A stretch of 64,000 nt of DNA, taken from Cystobacter ferrugineus (GTDB lineage Bacteria > Myxococcota > Myxococcia > Myxococcales > Myxococcaceae). A program made the position numbers and the translations under genes. Positions 1-8,448 of the stretch are shown here, piece by piece. Position 1 is the stretch's first letter. Each line of letters opens with the position of its first letter. Under the pieces are notes generated by a model. That model saw only the letters and a program-made list of their open reading frames with translations. It did no database searches and was not told where the DNA came from. The stretch spans positions 611,632-675,631 of the forward strand of contig NZ_MPIN01000001.1 in the NCBI RefSeq assembly GCF_001887355.1, in the 5' to 3' direction.

Positions 1-867
1 TCGCTGGGCGCCATCCGCGACCGTGAGCAGGAGATGAGCGAAGCCTTGTCAGCCCCAGTCGCGCAGGCGGAGGAGTACGTGCGCGACCAGGACGCCACCA
101 ACCTGGACGAAACAGGCTGGTACGAGGGCAAGGGAGAGGGGGGCCACCGCCGCGCCTGGCTGTGGGTGGCAGCCACCGCGCTCGTCGCGGTATTCCGAAT
201 CACCTCCAGCCGGGGCAGTGAAGTGGCCAAGGCGCTGCTGGGGACGGACTTCGCGGGCTTCCTCACCACCGACCGCTGGAGCGCGTACAACTGGTACGAC
301 ACCGCCCTGCGACAGCTGTGCTGGAGCCACCTCACCAGGGACTTCCAGGGCTTCATCGACAGGGGTGGTGAGGGGGCCCGAATCGGCCAAGAGCTCATGG
401 CCGAGCGCAACCGGATGTTCAAGTGGTGGCACCGCGTGCGGGATGGGACGCTGGCCCGTGATGCATTCGAGCGCCGGATGAAAGAGGTAGAGCAGAAGGT
501 GGGACGTCTGCTCCATGAGGCCGAGGTGTGTGCCGAGGAGAAGACGGCCGGCATCGCGAAGCAGATTCTCCGGCTCGAGGAGGCCATGTGGACATTCGTC
601 CACGTGGAAGGCCTGGAGCCGACCAACAATTTCGCGGAGAGGCTCATCCGCCCTTGCGTCATGTACAGGAAGACGAGCTTCGGGACGCAGTCGCCCGAAG
701 GTAGCCGCTTCGTGGAGCGGATTTTGACGGCCGTGACCACACTCGGCCTGCAACGACGCAATGTGTTGGCGTACCTCACTGACCTCCTCTTCGCACATCG
801 CCGCGGGCTGCCTTTGCCTTCCCTCCTCCCATTCGCCACCAGCACTCAGGCTTCTCTTCCTGTCTGA
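1..867 (+). CDS. tnpC: IS66 family transposase (TnpC), N-terminally cut by the window edge
   Basis: The reading frame is open from base 1, so the 288 codons seen are the C-terminal part of a protein usually about 500 residues long. The DDE catalytic residues of the family are all visible: the Asp of NLDETGW, the Asp of TTDRWSAY, and the Glu of TNNFAERLIRP. The RQLCWSHLTRDFQ block between them is also characteristic. The N-terminal DNA-binding part is out of the window. The frame is intact to its stop, so the element may still be active, but this cannot be judged without the 5' half. Confidence 0.93.
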   Translation, partial: SLGAIRDREQEMSEALSAPVAQAEEYVRDQDATNLDETGWYEGKGEGGHRRAWLWVAATALVAVFRITSSRGSEVAKALLGTDFAGFLTTDRWSAYNWYDTALRQLCWSHLTRDFQGFIDRGGEGARIGQELMAERNRMFKWWHRVRDGTLARDAFERRMKEVEQKVGRLLHEAEVCAEEKTAGIAKQILRLEEAMWTFVHVEGLEPTNNFAERLIRPCVMYRKTSFGTQSPEGSRFVERILTAVTTLGLQRRNVLAYLTDLLFAHRRGLPLPSLLPFATSTQASLPV

Positions 868-883
868 GCCGGTGAACGGTTAC
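868..883 (+). repeat. Probable IS66 right terminal inverted repeat
   Basis: The sequence ending GGTGAACGGTTAC follows the transposase stop directly and closes with TTAC, the usual outer tetranucleotide of IS66 ends. The matching left repeat is not in the window, so the inner limit is a guess. Confidence 0.6.
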
Positions 884-1064
884 CGTGGAAGAACGGGTGT
901 CCAATCGGTTCAAACGCCTCTACGACTTCAGCCGGAACAAAGGGGTCGACGTGATTGACCGGGCGACAGGCTACCGGTACGAGATTCTCTCTGGGACCGA
1001 GTCGAATCTGGCACGGCATGGCAGGCGGATGCCGGGAGAGTTCTTCCGGATGCTCACCTTCTAG
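884..1064 (+). pseudogene. 3' remnant of a gene cut by the IS66 insertion (toxin-like C-terminus)
   Basis: Immediately after the IS66 end an open frame of 59 codons starts at 885 (a GTG by chance) and runs to TAG at 1062-1064. It has no ribosome binding site and no plausible start of its own, so it is read as the tail of a longer gene whose 5' part lies beyond the insertion. The residues include GVDVID, YEILSGTESN and ARHGRRM and end FFRMLTF. This style of tail resembles C-terminal nuclease-type domains of polymorphic toxins, but no catalytic motif can be assigned. The gene 10 bp downstream would suit a cognate immunity gene. Function is inferred only. Confidence 0.55.
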
Positions 1065-1074
1065 GGGATGGCGG

Positions 1075-1698
1075 ATGATTTTCAACAAGGTCTTCTATGA
1101 GGACAAGAAAATCGAGAACGAGCGTCTGGAATTGACGGATAAGGGCTCGCTCTACTTCCTGGGTCCCAAGCTGACGTTGAGCCATTGCACGCTCGTATTG
1201 AAGGTGCCCGCCAGGAGCTTGTTCATCGAGGGGGTTCGTTTTGTCGACTGCACCTTCGAGGTGAAGCAGGAACTGAAGAACCATCAGCAGTGGGTGTACG
1301 CCTCCCTGAAGGGCTGCCGGTTCAAGGGAAGCTTGTCGGGGTGTGACTTTGGCCACTGGCCCGACTACTCGACAGGGGCGGAGAACGGAGCCATCGAGGA
1401 CTGCGACTTCAGCGAGGCACGCCTGGACGGCTGCCGTTTCATGGGCTGTGATCCTCGAACCTTGCGGTTTCCCAAGTGGCCATGCTTCACCATCTTGAAC
1501 CCTATTCGAAATGCCAGCGAACTCCGTCGCGCGACATGGCCAGGCAGCTTTGGTGAGGTCACCGTGCAGGGACTCGAGCAGCAGCCGAGGCCCACGGCTG
1601 CCGTGACGTTGTTCGCTCCCGCCATGGCCAGGCGGCACGAGACGACCCCGGAAGCACTCCGGGCCGTCATCGAGAAGTTCGACTGCATCGTCTACTGA
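1075..1698 (+). CDS. Pentapeptide-repeat-like protein, possible immunity protein
   Basis: This 207-residue protein has no signal peptide or membrane segment, so it should be cytosolic. Its middle (about residues 25-125) shows spaced Cys/Phe/Leu positions such as LKGCRFKGSLSGCDFG and IEDCDFSEARLDGCRF, like the turns of a pentapeptide-repeat right-handed beta-helix. The start at ATG 1075 follows a GGGGATGGCGG purine stretch; an earlier in-frame start at 955 would run through the upstream remnant and is rejected. It lies 10 bp after the truncated gene at 884-1064, so the two were probably one transcription unit. Toxin/immunity pairing is inferred from position only. The promoter may have been lost through the IS66 insertion. 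Confidence 0.6.
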   Translation: MIFNKVFYEDKKIENERLELTDKGSLYFLGPKLTLSHCTLVLKVPARSLFIEGVRFVDCTFEVKQELKNHQQWVYASLKGCRFKGSLSGCDFGHWPDYSTGAENGAIEDCDFSEARLDGCRFMGCDPRTLRFPKWPCFTILNPIRNASELRRATWPGSFGEVTVQGLEQQPRPTAAVTLFAPAMARRHETTPEALRAVIEKFDCIVY

Positions 1699-1719
1699 AG
1701 GGGTGCGTGCTCGCGGGCT

Positions 1720-2535
1720 TCAGCCCCGGGCGAAGGCCGCCGCCGCCTGGGCCTGGGCCTCCGTCGGCGTGACGCCGGTGTAGAGGATGAACTGCTCCAG
1801 CGCCTGGAGCATGGCGACTTCACCGCCAGAGATGAGACGCTTGCCGAGCGCTCGGGCCCGCTCGAGGAATGGCGTCTGGATGGGCAGCGCGACGACGTCG
1901 AAGGCGATGTCGCACGCGGCGATGAGGGGCTCGGGGAAGGCGAGCACGTCCTGGTCGGCGCCCGTCATGCCCAGGGGCGTGACATTCACCAGGAGCGGGA
2001 CCGGTGCGTCGGGAAGCTCGGCCTGCCAGCGGTAGCCATAGGTCCGGGCGAGCGCGGCGCCAGCGGCCTCGTTCCGGGCGATGATCGTGCCGGCTCGCAG
2101 CCCGGCGTCCCGGAACGCGGCGGCCACCGCCTTCGCCATGCCACCACTGCCTCGCAGCAGGAAGGGCGTGTCGGGAGCGAGCCGCGCCCGTTCGATGAGC
2201 CCGCGCACCGCGACATAGTCGGTGTTGTACCCGGTGAGCCGGCCGCCATCGTTCACGATGGTGTTGACCGAGTCGATGGCTCTGGCCGAGGCCTCCAGCC
2301 CGTCGAGCAGCGGGATCACCGCCTCTTTGAACGGCATGGAGATGGCGCAGCCGCGGATGCCGAGCGCGCGGATGCCGCCGATCGCCGCGGGCAGATCCCG
2401 CGTCGTGAAGGCCTTGTACACGTAGTCGAGGCCCAGTGCCTCGTAGAGGTGGTTGTGGAAGCGGGATCCGAAGTGGCCGGGCCTTCCCGCCAATGACATG
2501 CATAGCTGGGTATCGCGTCCGATGGGGGGCTTCAT
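1720..2535 (-). CDS. Shikimate dehydrogenase-like protein (SdhL/HI0607 type)
   Basis: An NAD(P)-dependent oxidoreductase of 271 residues in the shikimate dehydrogenase fold. The N-terminal substrate domain has the catalytic Lys70 in ISMPFKEA and Asp106 in GYNTDYV. The Rossmann domain has the loop GSGGMAKA (129-136) instead of the GxGGAxRA of true AroE. The opening DTQLCMSLAGRP and the IRGCAISMPFKE block match what I recall of Haemophilus HI0607, the SdhL subgroup, which turns shikimate over poorly and whose physiological substrate is unsettled. It stands alone, with no aromatic-pathway genes beside it. A role outside the main shikimate pathway is therefore likely. Confidence 0.85.
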   Translation of the reverse strand: MKPPIGRDTQLCMSLAGRPGHFGSRFHNHLYEALGLDYVYKAFTTRDLPAAIGGIRALGIRGCAISMPFKEAVIPLLDGLEASARAIDSVNTIVNDGGRLTGYNTDYVAVRGLIERARLAPDTPFLLRGSGGMAKAVAAAFRDAGLRAGTIIARNEAAGAALARTYGYRWQAELPDAPVPLLVNVTPLGMTGADQDVLAFPEPLIAACDIAFDVVALPIQTPFLERARALGKRLISGGEVAMLQALEQFILYTGVTPTEAQAQAAAAFARG

Positions 2536-2708
2536 GGCGGTCTGCTCCTTCAGTCGAGGTCCCCCGGTCTCGTGAGCCCATCCACACCGCGGGAGGCTCC
2601 ATCCACGGCGTGGATTCGTCGGAGGTCGGCGCGGAGGGTGTACCAGAGGAAGTGGTCCGTGGCAGGCGCCTTGCTCGAGGCGGGTGAAAACCCCCTTCAG
2701 GAACTGTC

Positions 2709-3452
2709 ATGTCCCTTCCCGTGACCGGCCGTGCCGGTGCAACCGCTCCCTCCCTGGATGAAACCGCCGCGACCCAGGGCGCGGCGCCGCCTTCCCCGAA
2801 CGCGCTGGGGGCCAGGACCCTGGCCGCGCCCGAGCGCAACACCCTCTCCCAGGCCCCCGCTGCTTCACCGGGCACCAACTCGCCGCGCGAGGTGCCCACG
2901 GGAAGGATGGATTACTACCGCCAGAGGGCGGAGGACTTCCGCGCGCGCAATCCGGGCATGCAGCCGCCTCCGTACTACCTGCAATACGGCGACAAGTATG
3001 TTCAGGCCTTCGCAGCGCTGGGGCCCGGGCAGTTGTCACTCGCCGGCCTCGAGTGGCGCGACAAGGCGTTGAAGCTGCTTCAGGTGGAGATGGAAAAGGC
3101 GCGCGTCGCCAGCGGCTCCGATTTCGCCGAGCTGGAACGCCATCCGGAGGACTTCCGGAAGTTCGCCTACAAGACCCACGTGACTGCCTACCTGGAAGCG
3201 GGACTTCTCTCCCTGTCCACGCAGGATTTGACGACCATCCTCACCACGCCGGACCTCCAGGATCTGCTCAACAAGGATGGGCTGGAGCAGATCCTCGAGG
3301 TCCTCGACCAGGTGGGGTCCAAGGATGTGGCGACCATCGTCAACGCGACCTCCTCCCAGGTCCGGCAGGAGCTTCAGGACCAGGCCGAGCGGATGGAGCG
3401 CGAGGTGAAATCATTCATGTACCAGCGCTGGTGGGATGGAGGGAGGCACTGA
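2709..3452 (+). CDS. Hypothetical protein with Pro/Ala-rich N-terminus
   Basis: A 247-residue protein I do not recognise. Residues 1-65 are rich in Pro, Ala, Ser and Thr and probably disordered. From about residue 67 there is a compact, aromatic and charged helical domain beginning DYYRQRAEDFRARNPGM, and the end is amphipathic helix with many Gln/Glu. No signal peptide, membrane segment or enzyme motif is visible. The stop lies 2 bp before the start of the next gene, so the two are probably translationally coupled and act together. The start at ATG 2709 follows a TTCAGGAACTG stretch. Confidence 0.6.
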   Translation: MSLPVTGRAGATAPSLDETAATQGAAPPSPNALGARTLAAPERNTLSQAPAASPGTNSPREVPTGRMDYYRQRAEDFRARNPGMQPPPYYLQYGDKYVQAFAALGPGQLSLAGLEWRDKALKLLQVEMEKARVASGSDFAELERHPEDFRKFAYKTHVTAYLEAGLLSLSTQDLTTILTTPDLQDLLNKDGLEQILEVLDQVGSKDVATIVNATSSQVRQELQDQAERMEREVKSFMYQRWWDGGRH

Positions 3453-3454
3453 CC

Positions 3455-4489
3455 ATGATGCGCCATCTGCTCAAGGTGTTGCTGGTTCTCTTGTTCTCAC
3501 CCTGTCTGCTCTGCCTGGGCGGAGGTGCCTATATCTGGGGCCGCCACACGCTGCGTGAGGGGTGGGGGATCGGCATGGGCAACAGCAGGTGGATGCCCGT
3601 GGGGCCGGAGGAGCCTGGGTGGGGCCTCCATGATGAGGTCTACGTGGGTGACCGCTCCGCGTTCATCACCCGGTACTGGGATGCCAGGTCGAGTGCGCTC
3701 TGGCGGATGAGCCGCCATGGGGTGCGCCTGGTGTCGTTCTTCGACGGGATCGTGTTGGATCTGAGCAGTGCCGGGGGTGCATGGTTCGGGGTGCTCTCCA
3801 AGCCCGTCGAGGTGGGCAGGAGCGACGAGCGCATCCACCAGATCATCCGCTCTGTCGACGAGGGGGAGTCCTGGGAGGTGCGCGGGGTGCTTCCCGATTG
3901 GGGCGAACTGCTCGCCGTGTCACCACGGGAGGTCTGGGCGCTGTCGAGCTGGATGCTGGTGGTCAGCACGGACGGGGGACAGACGTTCTCCAACGTGGCG
4001 CTTGCTGGCAAACCGGATTTCATCCGGGACCGGCTCGTGCGGGGTCCGAATGGGAGCGTCTGGCTCCTGGGTCCCAGCGGGCTCTTCCGGTTGTCGGACC
4101 AGGGCCGGACCTGGACGTACGAGCCCATGCCGGAAGCCGAGTTGCAGGCGGGGGATGGAGGCATGCTCGCCGGTCGGGTGGGGGAGTGGCTGGCCATCCG
4201 CCGCGATGCGCCGGGGGAGGAGTGGAGGCCCATCACGGACCAGCCCCATTACGTGAGTGGCCTCGCCGTGTCGGGAGACACCGTGCGCGTGCTCACCTTC
4301 GCCAGCGATCCGTTCAAGGACGGGGGGGACACCTGGTACCACCACAGCGAGGATGGCGGACGCACCTGGGAGCATGTGAACACCGGGCTCTTCAACGCCA
4401 CCATCCACGGGCTGGAGTGGGGCGCGGGGGCCGAACTCAGGGGCCGCATCTTCGGCCACGTCCCCGGGGGGATGTTCACTCAGCGGTGA
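3455..4489 (+). CDS. Membrane-anchored BNR/Asp-box repeat protein
   Basis: A protein of 344 residues with an N-terminal membrane segment (about 7-27), either an uncleaved anchor or a signal peptide, followed by a periplasmic or surface domain. At least four Asp-box motifs are seen: SVDEGESW, STDGGQTF, SDQGRTW and SEDGGRTW. These mark a beta-propeller of the sialidase/YCF48/sortilin type. Propellers of this kind bind or scaffold; no sialidase catalytic set (Arg triad, Tyr/Glu) is evident, so enzymatic activity is not claimed. The start is ATG 3455 or 3458, tightly coupled to the preceding gene. The 3' end overlaps the opposing gene by 14 bp. Confidence 0.7.
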   Translation: MMRHLLKVLLVLLFSPCLLCLGGGAYIWGRHTLREGWGIGMGNSRWMPVGPEEPGWGLHDEVYVGDRSAFITRYWDARSSALWRMSRHGVRLVSFFDGIVLDLSSAGGAWFGVLSKPVEVGRSDERIHQIIRSVDEGESWEVRGVLPDWGELLAVSPREVWALSSWMLVVSTDGGQTFSNVALAGKPDFIRDRLVRGPNGSVWLLGPSGLFRLSDQGRTWTYEPMPEAELQAGDGGMLAGRVGEWLAIRRDAPGEEWRPITDQPHYVSGLAVSGDTVRVLTFASDPFKDGGDTWYHHSEDGGRTWEHVNTGLFNATIHGLEWGAGAELRGRIFGHVPGGMFTQR

Positions 4490-4940
4490 GGTAGTCGATC
4501 AGCTGGGCCTCGTCGGTCGTGATCAACCGCTCGATGCCATCCTGCCGGGCGTAGCGCTGGACCTGCATCTGCCCGATCACGGTCTGCACCAGCACGCCCA
4601 CCTTGCGAAAGCCCTCGCACCACCGGGGGGTGAGGCGATTCATGGTGGTCTCGAAGGCGGAATCGTTGCGGCCGGGGGCGGCCCGGAGATCCGCCAGCAG
4701 GGCGAAGCGCGCGCGTCCCTGCTCATCCAGGGTATCGCACAGCTCATCCATGACATCCTCGAGTTCCTGGAGTGAGGCGTAGGGGAGGTCCGTGCGCTCG
4801 GTGATCAAGATGCCCAGGAAATCGTCGGCCCGGACGATGAAGTGGGGGGTACGCAGGACGTGCCTTGCGCCAGGCAGCAGGCTCGCTTGCGGAGGCGGCA
4901 CGCGAGAGGGGAGGGGGGCCATCAACGAGGATCTCATCAT
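4476..4940 (-). CDS. STAS/SpoIIAA-like protein
   Basis: A small cytosolic protein of about 154 residues. It has alternating beta/alpha segments: a strand (FIVRADDFLGILIT), a helix (LEDVMDELCDTLDEQ), a strand (FALLADLRAAPG), a helix, then VGVLVQTVIGQMQVQRY. This layout resembles a SpoIIAA/STAS fold and recurs in the protein at 7224-7682. The conserved phospho-Ser site of anti-anti-sigma factors is not evident. The start is uncertain: ATG codons occur at 4940, 4937 and 4922 with no clear Shine-Dalgarno, and the frame stays open upstream. The tail overlaps the opposing gene by 14 bp. Confidence 0.55.
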   Translation of the reverse strand: MMRSSLMAPLPSRVPPPQASLLPGARHVLRTPHFIVRADDFLGILITERTDLPYASLQELEDVMDELCDTLDEQGRARFALLADLRAAPGRNDSAFETTMNRLTPRWCEGFRKVGVLVQTVIGQMQVQRYARQDGIERLITTDEAQLIDYLTAE

Positions 4941-5101
4941 GGGCGGAGGCCAGGGTCCGGGCCACCGTAGGCATGGAGGGGCGGGCGAGGGAAGTTCCAT
5001 GGAGAGGGGGACCGTTGGGGACGTGTACTCCCTGACGGCTCGTCCACTGTCCCTACCGAGAATGCTGCCAACGCGGGGCAAGGGTCTTACCCTTGCGGGC
5101 C

Positions 5102-7213
5102 ATGAACGTCTCCGTTGCCGAGAATCCGCTTCTTCAGACCGAAGGATTTCCCCAGTTCGACCGCATCCGTGCCGAGCACGTGGAGCCCGCGTTGCGCGAG
5201 CTGCTCCAGCGCATGAACGCGCAGCTCGACGAGCTCGAGCGTGATGTCCAGCCCACCTGGGCGGGTACGGTGGAGCGTCTGTCCGCCATCACCGAGCCGC
5301 TGGGCCTGGCCTGGGGCGTGGTCAACCACCTGATGGGCGTGCAGAACAGCCCGGAGCTGCGCCAGGCGCACGCCGCCGTCGAGGGCGACGTGGTGGAGAG
5401 CTTCATGCGCATCGGGCAGAGCGTGCCCCTCTACCGGGCCTACAAGGCCCTGCGCGAGAGCAGCGAGTGGAAGTCGCTCGAGGAGGCCCAGCACCGCATC
5501 ATCGAGGCGGCCCTGCGCGACGCGGAGCTGTCCGGCGTGGGGCTGGAGGGCGAGGCGCGTGAGCGCTTCCAGGCCATCGAGCGGGAGCTGGCCGAGCTGT
5601 CCACCCGCTTCTCCAACAACGTCATCGACTCCACCAAGTCCTGGTCCATGACGCTCACCCGGCGCGAGGAGGTGGAGGGGCTGCCGCCCAGCGCGCTCGC
5701 CATGGCCGCCCAGGCGGCCCGGCAAGGTCTCGAGCCCGGGGCCCCCGTGCCCACCGCGGAGAATGGCCCGTGGCGCATCACCCTGGATGTCCCCAGCTTC
5801 CAGCCCTTCATGGAGCACTCGCGCCGCAGGGATCTGCGCGAGAAGGTCTACCGCGCCTACATCACCCGCGCCGCCTCGGGTGAGGTGGACAACATGCCCC
5901 TCATCGAGCGCATCCTCGCCCTGCGCCAGGAGAAGGCCCGCCTGCTCGGCTACCAGTCGTTCGCCGAGGTGAGCCTGGCGGCGAAGATGGCGCCCGGGGT
6001 GCCGGCCGTGGAGAAGCTGCTCGCGGAGCTGCGCGGGGCGGCCCGCTCGCGCGCCCAGGGCGAGCTCGACGAGCTGACGGCGTTCGCCCGCCGCAAGACG
6101 GGCGATGCCTCGTTCGAGCTGAAGCTGTGGGACTCGGCCTTCTGGGCCGAGCGGCTGCGAGAGGAGCGCTACGCCTATACCGACGAGGAGCTGCGCCCGT
6201 ACTTCGCGCTGCCGCGCGTGCTGGAGGGCCTGTTCGACACCGCCCATCGGCTCTTCGGCGTCACCGTGCGCGCCGCCGATGGCGAGGTGCCCGTGTGGGA
6301 CGAGAGCGTGCGCTTCTTCCGCGTGGCGGACGAGTCGGGTCAGGACATCGCCGCCTTCTACCTGGACCCCTACAGCCGTCCTGCCTCCAAGCGGGGCGGG
6401 GCGTGGATGAACAGCGCGCTGGACAGGAAGCGGCTGCCCCAGGGCGGCCTGCGCCTGCCGGTGGCCTACCTCGTCTGCAATGCCCCGCCGTCGGTGGCTG
6501 GAAAGCCCGCGCTGCTCACCTTCCGCGACGTGGAGACGCTCTTCCACGAGTTCGGCCACGGCCTGCAGCACATGCTCACGCGCGTGGACTTCCCCGAGGC
6601 CGCCGGCATCAACAACGTGGAGTGGGACGCGGTGGAGCTGCCCAGCCAGTTCATGGAGAACTGGTGCTTCCACGAGGAGACGCTCTCGCGGCTCGCGCGC
6701 CACGTGGACACCGGGGAGCCGCTGCCCAAGGCGCTGCAGGACAAGATTCGCGCCGGGCGCATCTACCGCGCCGCCTCCGCGACGCTGCGCCAGGTGTACC
6801 TCGCCACGGTCGACCTGGAGCTGCACCACCGCTACCAGCCGGGAGGCGCGGACAAGGTGCCCGACATGCAGCGGCGCGTGGCCCTGGAGAACACGGTGAT
6901 GGCCCCGCTGCCGGAGGATCGCCTCCTGTGCTCCTTCACCCACATCTTCGCGGGCGGCTACGCGGCGGGCTACTACAGCTACAAGTGGGCCGAGGTGCTC
7001 TCCGCGGATGCCTTCTCCGCCTTCGAGGAGGCGGGGCTGTCGGACGCGCGCGCGGTGGAGAAGACCGGCCGGCGCTTCCGGGACACGGTGCTCGCGTTGG
7101 GCGGCAGCCGTCACCCCCTGGTGGTGTTCGAGGCCTTCCGCGGCCGCGCTCCCAGCACCGAGCCCCTGCTCAAGCAGACGGGCTTGCTGGAGACGTCGGA
7201 AACGCGCGTGTAG
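5102..7213 (+). CDS. prlC: Oligopeptidase A (M3 family zinc metallopeptidase)
   Basis: A cytosolic zinc peptidase of 703 residues, the usual length for oligopeptidase A (PrlC/OpdA), which degrades short peptides, including cleaved signal peptides. The zinc site HEFGH lies at about residues 482-486 within ETLFHEFGHGLQHML. The third zinc ligand should be the Glu of NNVEWDAVELPSQ some 25 residues on. The N-terminal helical channel-forming domain and the C-terminal LLCSFTHIFAGGYAAGYYSYKW block are intact. The start is ATG 5102; a TTG nine bases upstream is less likely. It stands alone, flanked by two minus-strand STAS-like genes. Confidence 0.95.
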   Translation: MNVSVAENPLLQTEGFPQFDRIRAEHVEPALRELLQRMNAQLDELERDVQPTWAGTVERLSAITEPLGLAWGVVNHLMGVQNSPELRQAHAAVEGDVVESFMRIGQSVPLYRAYKALRESSEWKSLEEAQHRIIEAALRDAELSGVGLEGEARERFQAIERELAELSTRFSNNVIDSTKSWSMTLTRREEVEGLPPSALAMAAQAARQGLEPGAPVPTAENGPWRITLDVPSFQPFMEHSRRRDLREKVYRAYITRAASGEVDNMPLIERILALRQEKARLLGYQSFAEVSLAAKMAPGVPAVEKLLAELRGAARSRAQGELDELTAFARRKTGDASFELKLWDSAFWAERLREERYAYTDEELRPYFALPRVLEGLFDTAHRLFGVTVRAADGEVPVWDESVRFFRVADESGQDIAAFYLDPYSRPASKRGGAWMNSALDRKRLPQGGLRLPVAYLVCNAPPSVAGKPALLTFRDVETLFHEFGHGLQHMLTRVDFPEAAGINNVEWDAVELPSQFMENWCFHEETLSRLARHVDTGEPLPKALQDKIRAGRIYRAASATLRQVYLATVDLELHHRYQPGGADKVPDMQRRVALENTVMAPLPEDRLLCSFTHIFAGGYAAGYYSYKWAEVLSADAFSAFEEAGLSDARAVEKTGRRFRDTVLALGGSRHPLVVFEAFRGRAPSTEPLLKQTGLLETSETRV

Positions 7214-7223
7214 CGCGCCCGCG

Positions 7224-7682
7224 TCAGCGCGGATCCTGGAGCTGGGTGAGCCCCACTTCGTGCATGCGCCGGGCCGCCCAGGCCTCGGCGCCGGCCAGGT
7301 CCGCGAAGGTGGCCAGGGGCGGGTAGAACCGGATGAAGTGCAGGATGGCGCTGAGGGAGAGCTGCACGAGGGGTGAGGTGAGGAGGACGGCCGTGCCCTG
7401 CACGCACTTGAGCAGGGCGCGCTCGTGCTTCTCGAACCACTCCACCTGGCGCCAGCGCTGATCGAGCGGCACCATGCCCACCCGGGAGAGATCCACGAGC
7501 ATCACGAAGCGCTCGCCGCGCTGCAGGTAGGCCGCGAAGGCGTCCAGGCACGCCAGGTGCTCGGGCGTGGAGAGGTTGCCGGGCAGCCGCAGGACGAGCA
7601 GCGGCCAGCGCGAGTCATCGAAGAGGGTCGAATCCGGCGGCGATCCGTCGCGGGATCCCGGTGAGGGGGAGTCCGGGTCCAT
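7224..7682 (-). CDS. STAS/SpoIIAA-like protein
   Basis: A 152-residue cytosolic protein. After a Pro/Ser/Asp-rich start of about 25 residues it shows a strand (WPLLVLRLPGNLS), a helix (LACLDAFAAYLQ), a strand (FVMLVDLSRVGM), then KHERALLKCVQGTAVLLTS and a C-terminal helix (LAGAEAWAARRMHEVGL). This is the order expected of a SpoIIAA/STAS-like domain, similar to the gene at 4476-4940, so the two may be paralogues. No phosphorylatable Ser motif typical of anti-anti-sigma factors stands out. It converges with the peptidase gene, with 10 bp between stops, and its start lies 36 bp from the divergent transporter gene. Confidence 0.6.
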   Translation of the reverse strand: MDPDSPSPGSRDGSPPDSTLFDDSRWPLLVLRLPGNLSTPEHLACLDAFAAYLQRGERFVMLVDLSRVGMVPLDQRWRQVEWFEKHERALLKCVQGTAVLLTSPLVQLSLSAILHFIRFYPPLATFADLAGAEAWAARRMHEVGLTQLQDPR

Positions 7683-7718
7683 GGGGGGGCCATTCTGACA
7701 GGCCTTTGGAAACGTGCT

Positions 7719-8297
7719 ATGGCGCGCGGGTCTGGAGGGCTGGTGGATTCGCGTCGAACCGAGGGTTTTCTCTATCTGGCGGGCTTTGGCGCCTCGATTC
7801 CGCTCTCCAACTGGATGATTGGGCACGTGGGGGTGGTGTGCTCGGACACGGGGCCGTGCCTGCTGCCCGTGGGGCCGGGGCTGATGGCACCCAGCGGCGT
7901 GCTCGTGGTGGGCCTGGCCTTCGTGTTGAGGGACCTGGTGCAGCGCCGGCTGGGCAAGGGCTGGACGTTCGCGGCGATCGCCCTGGGCGCGCTGCTCTCG
8001 GGGCTGCTCGCGCCGCCGGCGCTGGTGGTGGCCTCGAGCGTGGCCTTCGCCATGTCGGAGCTCGCCGACTTCGCCGTCTACACGCCCCTGCAGCGGCGCG
8101 GCCTGGTGCTGGCCGTACTCGCCAGCAGTGTCGTGGGGCTCGTCGTGGACAGCGTCCTCTTCCTCCAGCTCGCCTTCGGGGGGCTCGACTTCCTGGCGGG
8201 GCAGGTGGTGGGCAAGGCGTGGATGGTGCTGCTGTCGCTGCCTCTGGTGTCCTGGCTGCGGCGCCGGGACGAGCGGCTCGGGCTCGAGCCCGCTTGA
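7719..8297 (+). CDS. VUT family protein, putative queuosine-precursor transporter
   Basis: A 192-residue integral membrane protein with about five or six hydrophobic segments. It fits the VUT (YhhQ-like) family through the loop ASSVAFAMSELADFAVYTPLQRR, followed by VVDSVLFLQLAFGG, where the family carries its conserved Glu, Asp and Phe residues. YhhQ of E. coli imports queuosine precursors (preQ0/preQ1); transport of another small ring compound is possible here. No queuosine biosynthesis genes lie nearby. The start at ATG 7719 has no strong Shine-Dalgarno, and an internal GTG start is possible. Confidence 0.75.
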   Translation: MARGSGGLVDSRRTEGFLYLAGFGASIPLSNWMIGHVGVVCSDTGPCLLPVGPGLMAPSGVLVVGLAFVLRDLVQRRLGKGWTFAAIALGALLSGLLAPPALVVASSVAFAMSELADFAVYTPLQRRGLVLAVLASSVVGLVVDSVLFLQLAFGGLDFLAGQVVGKAWMVLLSLPLVSWLRRRDERLGLEPA

Positions 8298-8344
8298 GCC
8301 GCGAGGCCACGCGCTCCCAGAGCAATCCGGAAATCTCCTGGTCG

Positions 8345-8373
8345 CGCACCCGCATCTTTCCACCGCGGGTGCG
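8345..8373 (+). terminator. Perfect 9-bp hairpin downstream of the transporter gene
   Basis: CGCACCCGC (8345-8353) and GCGGGTGCG (8365-8373) are perfect inverted copies around an 11-nt loop, 48 bp after the transporter stop. Only a weak TCGTGTT follows, so it may be an inefficient terminator or an operator for the next gene. The stretch 8298-8448 holds nothing else recognisable. Confidence 0.4.
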
Positions 8374-8448
8374 TCGTGTTCACCGCCGACACCTACCGGG
8401 GGCGGAGATGCGAGGCGGCGTGGGAGCGGTGCTCTACATTGGCGCTCC

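Larger units (their letters stand above)
1..883 (+). mobile_element. IS66-family insertion sequence, right (3') part
   Basis: The window opens inside an IS66-type element. Its transposase runs to 867 and the element appears to end at the TTAC at 880-883. IS66 elements typically start with GTAA and end with TTAC, and the sequence just inside reads GGTGAACGGTTAC. Beyond 883 the reading changes to an unrelated truncated gene, which fits an insertion boundary. The left end, the small tnpA/tnpB genes and the other copy of the target duplication lie outside the window. The duplication would be about 8 bp (cgtggaag at 884-891) if the end is placed correctly. Confidence 0.85.

Noticed and set aside
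868-1074. Independent small gene at 885-1064
   Set aside because: It has no ribosome site, starts exactly at the IS66 boundary, and is better read as a gene remnant.
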